A DNA stretch of 64,000 nt from Trissonchulus latispiculum. Its lineage: Eukaryota; Nematoda; Enoplea; Enoplida; Ironidae. The position numbers were made by a program, and so were the translations under genes. Where the stretch lies: the NCBI GenBank assembly GCA_030248195.1, contig JASAND010013541.1, positions 1-64,000 of the forward strand, read 5' to 3'. This document shows positions 60,401 to 64,000 of this stretch, piece after piece (position 1 is the first letter of the stretch; the number at the start of each line of letters is the position of its first letter). The notes beneath the pieces were generated by a model. It made no database searches. It worked only from the letters and a program-made list of their open reading frames with translations, and was not told the origin of the DNA.

Positions 60401-63400
60401 GTGTTATTGCATTACGTTATAATGTGATCTGCTATAAATACTGTCTTCATTTATGTTTAGCTTACTCGTAGGCCTCCACCCAATGGCGACCCATGTATTT
60501 GTAGCAAACTGCATGACTACTTCCAACTCTGAGCTGTCCTAAAACGAAATGGAAGGCATAGTTGTAGTGCAGCAATCATACAGTATTCATTAGTCAGATA
60601 CAACGTTGTCATAATAATAATTGATAATTATTGATTAATTAACAAGATACCACGGCCACACTAAAGTTAGCTTAAGAACTCAGTTTATACCGAGGTAACG
60701 GAAAGCTGAATCGACAAACGTATTCGAGATTCGTGATCTGCGGCTCAGAAATCCTTTTTACAGAAAACAGAAAACATTTTAGCAAAGCCGAAGCCATAAA
60801 TAAAATTTTTCGGTTTTCCATGTTCCCCCCTTACGAATCAAAAAATCTAATTTCGCGACATCGAAAAAGCTTGAGATATTTGAGCTCAGCGTGGTCGAAA
60901 GATTGTCCCCCATTAGGGCACTGTTTCGTTAGGGCACTCTGTCACTTCAGTTACTGCACTTACTCTTTGATAACAAAGGGTTTCGTTAGGGCACTGCACA
61001 TAGAGAAATTGACACTGTTTAAAAATTTGTGTAAATTGGTAGATAACATAACGTGTCATTGTGATTGTACCCCTGTACATGTATCATCTACTTCTCCAAT
61101 TAAGTTAAGTTAAGTAATTAAGTAACAATTAACTTGTTAAAAAGTATTTAGTTTGATTTCCAAATTTTCTAATTATGTTTACGAATTGTAGTTTCTCTCT
61201 ATACAAGTTTGCATTTTGCATCAGCACTTGAAGATGACTTCAGCAAAACTTTAGCAATACTTAAGAAAAAAGAATTTGGATTTTTAAAAATAAGAATTTT
61301 AAGTTACTAAACAATTGAAATTACAAACTTTTAAACTGTTCATCCTACTAAAATAATATCTGCGAACTCAAATTTGTTTTTTGTACTTTTAACTATGCAG
61401 GCTAGAGCCACTATGCATGTCAAGTAACTGTCTAATTAATTGTTAAATAGACTTAACTACATTTATTCAATATAGTCATCCAGTACGACACGAACAAATA
61501 GTATAAATATTGAAGAAACACGTAAAGGGTGCCCTAACGGAACGGTGCCCTAATGAAACAGTGCCCTAACGAAACAGTCAAAACTGGAGAATTTGAAAAG
61601 AGTGCCCTAATGGGAAACTATGGGTCGAAAACATACCCATACCAAATTTTAGCTTAATTGGTCACTTTTTAAGAGTTTGACGGGTGTGGGGTAATCAAAG
61701 CAAAACCAGACTAGAGATGAGATCAGGGCCGAATTTTCAGGCCCGGCCCGGCCCGGCCCTGTTCACATTTTAGGTCTGCCCGGCCCGGCCCGGCCCTGTG
61801 TCAAAAATTGCAGGCCCTGGCCCGGCCCGGCCCTGAGTGCCGTTTAGGACTGCGCGGCCCGGCCCGGCCCTGAAAAGCCCTGATTTTTAAAAAAAGATCA
61901 TCGATGGCGGTTTCAGACGTGTATAATCATGTGTTCTGCCTTACTATCTTATTTTCGAGACCCACAGTACATGTTCTTTCAAATCAGTTATGCATAACGA
62001 ACATCTCAGAATCCCACCCTATACTAAGAAAATTAGTCAAGAGAATAATAAATTGGAAGACTAAACTAGCCCGAGGTCGAATTACCGAAGTGGTTTAATG
62101 TTTTAGTGAGTTTAAAATAGTTACATAGTAGGTTGAATTTTTGTTGCTCAAAAGCAGACAAACACAAACAGGCACTCATTATCATCTAAAATTTCGAAAA
62201 ACCGTACGCAAACTCAAACAATATTTGGCACATGCAGTCTCATTTGGTGCAAAGAAAGCAAGGAATTTGAAGTCAGGAAGGCAAAGACAATTATTAGAAT
62301 TGGAAAGTGTACATGTGCAATAGATTAATATGTAAAAAACGTCAGGGCTTGGCAGGGCCGGGCCGGGCCGGGCTTTTTCCGTTGGGAGGTGCGCGGCCCG
62401 GCCCGGCCCTTACCAATTTTTTCTCAGGCCCGGCCCGGCCCGGCCCTGACTGGGCATCAGGTCTGCGCGGCCCGGCCCGGCCCGTCGGGCCGGGCCGGGC
62501 TGGGCCGGGCCGGGCTTTCTCGGCCCTGATCTCGTCTCTAAACCAGACCCAATGTCAGAACGTAAATGATCTGCAGAAACAAATTCAAGCAGTTTGTTTA
62601 AACATGTTTACAATTTCAGTTATTTCAGTTTCAGTTATATTTTATATTACAAGGACAAAATGAGATGACAAATGAAAAATGCAACTCATCACAGTACCTG
62701 AAGTATTCTCCAATAAATTTTGTCGTTATCAGAAACAGCTGCTGAACTATAAACGGATTTATCAAAAAATCTGTCTCGTAAGGGTGAAACTAAAACAACA
62801 TAAAAGGTTGCATTTAACAATATATTAAGAGGAAACCCAAAACAAATAAGATAAGAGTTGTAGTTTTAGTAAGTCCAACTGCAACAATTGGATGCCACAA
62901 AAATGAGAAGTGTTGCTATATTTTTGAACGTCTGGCCGGCGTCACCGGGAAGTTAAGATTTTTAGTTTTAAAGATAGAGCAGATAAGCTTCACAACGCAC
63001 AAAGCAACGATGTCTGTCGTACTGGCGGATCCCAACTTTAAGAAGAACGTAATACTGGAAAAAAGAAATGTTAATTAGTACAATCCAAAGTTAATTTATC
63101 TAAAGCTTACATTTTTCACAGTTGTGTCCGAATGATCCCTGTTTACAGTAACAGACCCCTCTCGGATAATTATCAGTATGCAGATTCCGACACACACCGT
63201 TTGGCCCGCAATCCACATCTTCCCAGCACTCATCTAAAAAGTTAAAAGTATTAAAAACAATAATCCACAAATAAAAATAGAATTATCTGAAAATTCTAAA
63301 TTAAAAAAATAAGTTGCCGGTTTCTGCATATGGAATGTTTAGTTTTTTCGAATTATTTGGAAAATGAAAGTTCCATCATCCTCAAGCTTTACCTTTATTT

Positions 63401-63485
63401 TGACAGAATTTTCCCGAATAAAGACGATTACACTGGCATTCTTCGTTCTGCCATTGACCGTTCCCGGAGCAATCTTCTTGGTAGT
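40712..63485 (-). CDS. EGF-LDLa-DOMON-SEA transmembrane protein (gene span, 5' partial)
   Basis: I trace 26 exons joined by GT-AG introns with matching phases, about 1,503 codons to the stop, and the 5' end lies beyond the window. Order: two EGF-like modules, a Pro/Glu/Thr linker, two LDL-receptor class A modules, a Thr/Pro linker, two DOMON domains, an RRKR site, a Pro/Glu linker, a Skeletor/Knickkopf-like partial DOMON, a further DOMON, a Pro/Glu linker, SEA, one transmembrane helix and a Tyr/Gly-rich tail of about 150 residues. DOMON domains bind haem or sugars in known proteins; LDLa and EGF modules bind calcium and protein partners; SEA domains of mucin-type proteins self-cleave. The inferred role is a cell-surface receptor or matrix protein that may be processed at two points. 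Most domain borders fall at phase 1 introns, as in shuffled extracellular modules. Introns carry several transposons. I do not recognise an orthologue by name. One extra exon (62,698-62,789) does not fit the chain. Confidence 0.8.
41819..42573. mobile_element. hAT-like MITE rich in GGGTC (755 bp)
   Basis: The ends cagggatggaaactgggtc and gacccagattccatccctg are inverted. Flanks gtaatcat and gaatcata match as a duplication only if one base was inserted or lost. Subterminal DNA is tandem gggtc. It lies in the last intron of the DOMON gene. Confidence 0.75.
42956..43089 (-). CDS. DOMON gene exon: transmembrane segment
   Basis: 134 bp, phase 1 in and phase 0 out. An acidic lead, TDDSAEIRN, then 22 hydrophobic residues (42,989-43,054), then RTKKSKSK, giving a type I orientation. 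Confidence 0.85.
43300..43460 (-). CDS. DOMON gene exon: SEA domain with G-SVV cleavage motif
   Basis: 161 bp, phase 2 in and phase 1 out. It starts [12 protein letters not shown]; the G-SVV sequence (43,445-43,456) is the autoproteolysis motif of mucin-type SEA domains. An amphipathic helix and [11 protein letters not shown] follow. Confidence 0.8.
43567..43598. repeat. (AT)n microsatellite
   Basis: A pure alternating ta tract of about 32 bp in an intron. Confidence 0.9.
43803..44399. mobile_element. Foldback element with perfect 8-bp target duplication
   Basis: 597 bp, almost wholly palindromic. The ends ggatcttttcaggataaccc and its complement meet at a centre near 44,101. Flanking 8-bp repeats cctaattc at 43,795-43,802 and 44,400-44,407 are identical. 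It lies in an intron within the SEA-coding part of the DOMON gene, with no coding capacity. Confidence 0.85.
44669..44733 (-). CDS. DOMON gene exon: SEA domain, middle
   Basis: 65 bp, phase 0 in and phase 2 out. Encodes [20 protein letters not shown], helix and strand leading to the cleavage loop. Confidence 0.75.
45098..45225 (-). CDS. DOMON gene exon: SEA domain, first part
   Basis: 128 bp, phase 1 in and phase 0 out. Contains [17 protein letters not shown] and [11 protein letters not shown], the first strand and helix of a SEA-like fold. Confidence 0.7.
45443..45849 (-). CDS. DOMON gene exon: last DOMON, parts c and d, plus Pro/Glu linker
   Basis: 407 bp, phase 2 in and phase 1 out. Contains [17 protein letters not shown] and [11 protein letters not shown], then a linker of alternating Glu-Pro and Ala-Pro before the SEA domain. 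Parts c and d, split in DOMON 1 and 2, are fused here. Confidence 0.85.
46150..46211 (-). CDS. DOMON gene exon: last DOMON, part b
   Basis: 62 bp, phase 0 in and phase 2 out. Encodes [18 protein letters not shown], a typical DOMON strand. Confidence 0.85.
46518..46690 (-). CDS. DOMON gene exon: last DOMON, part a
   Basis: 173 bp, phase 1 in and phase 0 out, the same as part a of DOMON 1 and 2. Contains [11 protein letters not shown] and [13 protein letters not shown]. Confidence 0.85.
47074..47274 (-). CDS. DOMON gene exon: Skeletor/Knickkopf-like partial DOMON, second part
   Basis: 201 bp, symmetric phase 1. Encodes [17 protein letters not shown], then LKYHGPNN and RGMLTINF, the closing strands of this DOMON type. 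Confidence 0.75.
47444..47647 (-). CDS. DOMON gene exon: Skeletor/Knickkopf-like partial DOMON, first part
   Basis: 204 bp, symmetric phase 1. Contains [22 protein letters not shown] and TTIMFRKPL, words that I associate with the DOMON of Skeletor/Knickkopf-type proteins. The N-terminal W-x-G-x-G-F strand expected before it is absent. Confidence 0.7.
47859..47975 (-). CDS. DOMON gene exon: Pro/Glu-rich linker
   Basis: 117 bp, symmetric phase 1, nearly all Glu, Pro, Ala and Ser (for example [17 protein letters not shown]). It is a likely rigid spacer. Confidence 0.75.
48235..48315 (-). CDS. DOMON gene exon: linker with RRKR furin-type site
   Basis: 81 bp, symmetric phase 1. It encodes [13 protein letters not shown] and then an acidic/Pro stretch. 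RRKR (48,281-48,292) is a consensus proprotein-convertase site between DOMON 2 and the partial DOMON. Confidence 0.75.
48356..48412. repeat. (TA)n microsatellite
   Basis: About 57 bp of alternating ta in an intron. Confidence 0.9.
48742..48929 (-). CDS. DOMON gene exon: DOMON 2, part d
   Basis: 188 bp, phase 2 in and phase 1 out. Contains [12 protein letters not shown] and ends KAPICICT, parallel to part d of DOMON 1. Confidence 0.8.
49191..49292 (-). CDS. DOMON gene exon: DOMON 2, part c
   Basis: 102 bp, phase 2 in and out. Contains YAYGKHQP and DIQTFWFNR. The exit intron lies at a different position from that in DOMON 1. Confidence 0.75.
49474..49532 (-). CDS. DOMON gene exon: DOMON 2, part b
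   Basis: 59 bp, phase 0 in and phase 2 out. Encodes [17 protein letters not shown], a good DOMON strand. Confidence 0.8.
49688..49860 (-). CDS. DOMON gene exon: DOMON 2, part a
   Basis: Phase 1 in, phase 0 out. Cys-rich lead [12 protein letters not shown] and core [13 protein letters not shown], matching part a of DOMON 1 and with the intron at the same position. Confidence 0.85.
50013..50160 (-). CDS. DOMON gene exon: DOMON 1, part d
   Basis: 148 bp, phase 0 in and phase 1 out. Contains [11 protein letters not shown] and ends with [12 protein letters not shown]. The donor AGC|GTACGT is slightly unusual at its last exon base. Confidence 0.75.
50519..50654 (-). CDS. DOMON gene exon: DOMON 1, part c
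   Basis: 136 bp, phase 2 in and phase 0 out. Contains HSTGYVRP and the strand [16 protein letters not shown] typical of the DOMON core. Confidence 0.8.
50655..51813. other. Intron of 1.16 kb with octamer-TATA module
   Basis: This intron separates DOMON 1 parts b and c. On the plus strand it contains two ATGCAAAT words (51,268 and 51,299) and TATTTAAG (51,319). Short frames lack domain support. Confidence 0.4.
51268..51326 (+). promoter_or_regulatory. Octamer plus TATA-like module, copy 1
   Basis: ATGCAAAT twice, then TATTTAAGGG 12 nt after the second. The same arrangement recurs at 54,717-54,746. It could be an antisense promoter or an LTR remnant; function is untested. Confidence 0.3.
51814..51881 (-). 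CDS. DOMON gene exon: DOMON 1, part b
   Basis: 68 bp, phase 0 in and phase 2 out. It encodes [13 protein letters not shown] and then KLEIFD, equivalent to the D(M/V)IVGWV strand of other DOMON domains. The usual Gly is replaced by Val. Confidence 0.8.
52001..52197 (-). CDS. DOMON gene exon: DOMON 1, part a
   Basis: Phase 1 in, phase 0 out. Cys-rich lead [13 protein letters not shown], then the core [13 protein letters not shown], the family signature around the ligand pocket. Confidence 0.85.
52440..52820 (-). CDS. DOMON gene exon: Thr/Pro/Val-rich linker
   Basis: 381 bp, phase 1 in and out. It opens with [15 protein letters not shown], followed by a low-complexity stretch of about 100 residues rich in Val, Pro, Thr and Gly with no Cys. 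It is likely an exposed spacer before the DOMON block. Confidence 0.7.
52929..53681. mobile_element. hAT-like element with perfect 8-bp target duplication
   Basis: The ends tagtatttgaagccggc and gccggcctcaaacacta are inverted (two mismatches) and are flanked by identical catgcaac at 52,921-52,928 and 53,682-53,689. Subterminal DNA is ggccggcc-rich. 753 bp, no transposase, in an intron between the Thr/Pro linker and LDLa exons. Confidence 0.85.
53966..54048. mobile_element. 83-bp MITE next to a splice donor
   Basis: The ends CCAAGAGTCCATAAC and gcaattatgcactcttgg are inverted, with the 5-bp direct repeat taaca at 53,961-53,965 and 54,049-54,053. It shares termini with the poly-G and palindromic MITEs in this window. 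Confidence 0.75.
54063..54233 (-). CDS. DOMON gene exon: LDL-receptor class A module 2
   Basis: A 171-bp symmetric phase 1 exon. After a short Val/Gln/Pro-rich lead it encodes a six-Cys module with [18 protein letters not shown]. An 83-bp MITE sits 14 bp beyond its donor. Confidence 0.85.
54234..56068. other. Intronic repeat-rich DNA
   Basis: Part of the 3.76-kb intron between LDLa exons. Apart from the octamer-TATA module and loose similarity near 55.4-55.9 kb to the foldback at 43.8 kb (aaaatcggagacaaaaaatt words), I see no feature. Confidence 0.4.
54717..54746 (+). promoter_or_regulatory. Octamer plus TATA-like module, copy 2
   Basis: ATGCAAAT, 14 nt, then TATTTAAGGG, followed by a G run. 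It resembles the module at 51.3 kb. Confidence 0.3.
56069..57307. mobile_element. Long palindromic element, copy 2 (1.24 kb)
   Basis: The ends ttaaggggggcctactaaag and attttagtagcccccccc...cttaa are inverted. The arms match copy 1 at 32.47-33.68 kb closely (for example tttgccccgacttt and ggcacaaatgagtactcc). It lies in the intron between the two LDLa exons. Confidence 0.75.
57992..58114 (-). CDS. DOMON gene exon: LDL-receptor class A module 1
   Basis: A 123-bp symmetric phase 1 exon. Six cysteines and the calcium-binding acidic cluster [12 protein letters not shown] mark a class A module. The donor is TGCA|GTACGT. Confidence 0.85.
58417..58809 (-). CDS. DOMON gene exon: mucin-like Pro/Glu/Thr linker
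   Basis: 393 bp, phase 1 in and out. It encodes about 130 residues dominated by Pro, Glu, Ser and Thr with repeated [13 protein letters not shown] words and one Cys near the start. It is likely an extended, O-glycosylated spacer. The alternative frame is also open for 117 codons. Confidence 0.75.
58810..59814. other. Intronic DNA, no exon recognised
   Basis: I searched the minus strand for the DOMON exon that should follow 62,698-62,789 and found none. A good donor-like GGTCAG|GTGAGG near 59,089 follows a short open frame with no DOMON features. A GC-rich MITE fragment lies at 59,670-59,757. Confidence 0.4.
59815..60391. mobile_element. Poly-G MITE, near-complete copy
   Basis: The left part agtaagccactagagggctt and right part cccactagtggcttagtctt are inverted; the right end is tgcactcttgg. 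A ttttat word flanks both sides, but the outer bases on the left, including CCAAGAGT, are lost. Interior repeats are ccccgtttggtggggg words and two AGCCAATCAGATT motifs read on the minus strand. Confidence 0.7.
60660..61690. mobile_element. Partial foldback copy interrupted by a nested element
   Basis: The sequence resembles the right arm of the 43.8-kb foldback (gaaagctgaatcgacaaacg, then catacccataccaaattt). It is split by an insertion at 60,901-61,622. Confidence 0.6.
60901..61622. mobile_element. Nested MITE with GGTCGAAA target duplication
   Basis: Inverted ends carry cccattagggcact and its complement, plus internal tagggcac repeats; the outermost bases match imperfectly. Direct repeats ggtcgaaa lie at 60,893-60,900 and 61,623-61,630. 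About 722 bp, non-coding. Confidence 0.7.
61712..62540. mobile_element. hAT-like MITE rich in GGCCC (829 bp)
   Basis: Inverted ends tagagatgagatcagggccg and cggccctgatctcgtctcta differ at one base. Identical 8-bp flanks aaccagac lie at 61,704-61,711 and 62,541-62,548. It is related to the element at 39.44-39.87 kb, with a longer AT-rich centre. Confidence 0.85.
62698..62789 (-). CDS. DOMON gene exon: possible start of an extra DOMON, phase mismatch
   Basis: Acceptor TTTTAG and donor CAG|GTACTG enclose an open 92-bp frame entering at phase 1 and leaving at phase 0. The end, [10 protein letters not shown], resembles the first strand of DOMON domains that follow an EGF module. The next recognisable exon (58,809) needs phase 1, so a continuing exon is missing or unseen. 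Skipping this exon joins the neighbours in frame. It may be a decayed or alternative exon. Confidence 0.5.
63111..63233 (-). CDS. DOMON gene exon: EGF-like module
   Basis: Phase 1 in and out, 123 bp. The first codons give [15 protein letters not shown] and the exon ends [16 protein letters not shown], a full six-Cys EGF-like domain. Splice sites are TTTTAG and GTAAGC. Confidence 0.8.
63393..63485 (-). CDS. DOMON gene exon: EGF-like module
   Basis: Phase 1 in, phase 1 out. It encodes about 31 residues including DCSGNGQW and [12 protein letters not shown], the pattern of a teneurin-type EGF. This is the most 5' exon that I can place. The acceptor is TTTCAG and the donor AAAG|GTAAAG. Confidence 0.75.
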
Positions 63486-63595
63486 CTGAAAGTAAACTAG
63501 ATTTCTTTTGTAAATCACAACAATAATATAATAACAAATAGCTATAACAAAATTTATTACTATCATGCTAATCCATCCATTTCGAAAAAGATTAC

Positions 63596-63774
63596 AAGTA
63601 TACTTTATAGCACGGCTCTGCGTGCATTCAGAGATTTATACGCACGCCGTGCGGGAAGCTCCGAGTGTGTGGCACGAGTGCGCGAAGCGCACGAGTGCCA
63701 CGCACGAGGGTTTCCCGTGCGACGCTGCATTAATCTCTGAATGCAAGCAATGTCGTGTTGTAAAGTACTTATAC
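63596..63774. mobile_element. Small foldback element
   Basis: The left arm acaagtatacttta...tgcattcagagattta pairs with the right arm taatctctgaatgcaa...taaagtacttat. The centre is a gtggcac/gtgccac hairpin. Non-coding, upstream of the first visible DOMON-gene exon. Confidence 0.65.
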
Positions 63775-63912
63775 AACGAAACAAGCTACAAATGAAGCTT
63801 GCCACTAAACGAATGAAACTTGATTCTCTGATGCTGCAGCTGAGAGCATAAAATCAAGCAATTTTAAAGATCATCTGGCAGTTAATTGCCGAGGCTGGGA
63901 GGCCTTTTTTTG

Positions 63913-63992
63913 GTGTGCAGCTGAGCTGTCTAGGTTGGAGCTCAGCTGCACACACACACTGCTGCGCTATGCATTTCTCTGCATGGCGCAGC
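63913..63992. repeat. Two adjacent strong hairpins
   Basis: A perfect 15-bp stem, gtgtgcagctgagct/agctcagctgcacac (63,913-63,953), is followed by a 13-bp stem with one wobble, gctgcgctatgca/tgcatggcgcagc (63,961-63,992). Both have short loops. They lie at the window edge, so the context is cut. Confidence 0.7.
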
Positions 63993-64000
63993 AAATTAGT

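Noticed and set aside
62307..62663. 118-codon Gly/Pro/Arg-rich frame
   Set aside because: The GGCCC repeats of the hAT-like MITE at 61,712-62,540 generate it.

Overview
The window is nuclear DNA from an animal, most likely an invertebrate; I cannot place it further. The evidence is short GT-AG introns, extracellular modules that occur together in metazoans (EGF, LDL-receptor class A, DOMON, SEA, a furin-type site), a rhodopsin-like GPCR, a Ty3/gypsy retrotransposon and many non-autonomous DNA transposons (hAT-like and foldback elements). The DNA is AT-rich and densely repetitive. Only two host protein-coding genes are convincing.

Layout. 1 to about 6.25 kb and 11.4 to 17.47 kb are two diverged, largely inverted copies of a hairpin-studded repeat with no credible protein. 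At least five hairpins align between the copies, and their stems differ by paired, compensating changes. The left copy holds a perfect tRNA-like cloverleaf with an 8-nt anticodon loop. Between the copies lie a tRNA-derived sequence (7.27 kb), an intronless GPCR on the minus strand (7,903-9,150) and half of a poly-G MITE (9.88-10.29 kb).

17.5-19.6 kb holds a weak foldback. 19.64-19.86 kb is a GC-rich minisatellite of about 50 bp per unit. From 19.82 to 24.47 kb a unit of about 2.33 kb is tandemly duplicated almost identically; it carries a truncated palindromic MITE plus the 5' LTR and gag start of a Ty3/gypsy element. The element itself (about 24.04-28.83 kb) has gag, protease, RT, RNase H and integrase motifs, all broken by frameshifts and stops. 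28.86-40.7 kb has no host gene that I can see. It contains a poly-G MITE, three long palindromes and a hAT-like GGCCC-rich MITE.

40.7-63.5 kb is one large minus-strand gene whose 5' end lies beyond the right edge. I trace 26 phase-compatible exons plus one problematic exon. In protein order they encode: EGF, EGF, a mucin-like Pro/Glu/Thr linker, LDLa, LDLa, a Thr/Pro linker, DOMON, DOMON, an RRKR site, a Pro/Glu linker, a Skeletor/Knickkopf-like half DOMON, DOMON, a Pro/Glu linker, SEA (with an intact G-SVV autoproteolysis motif), a transmembrane helix and a Tyr/Gly-rich cytoplasmic tail. This predicts a type I cell-surface receptor or matrix protein that could be processed twice. Its introns hold several transposons with recognisable target-site duplications, one of them 14 bp from a splice donor.
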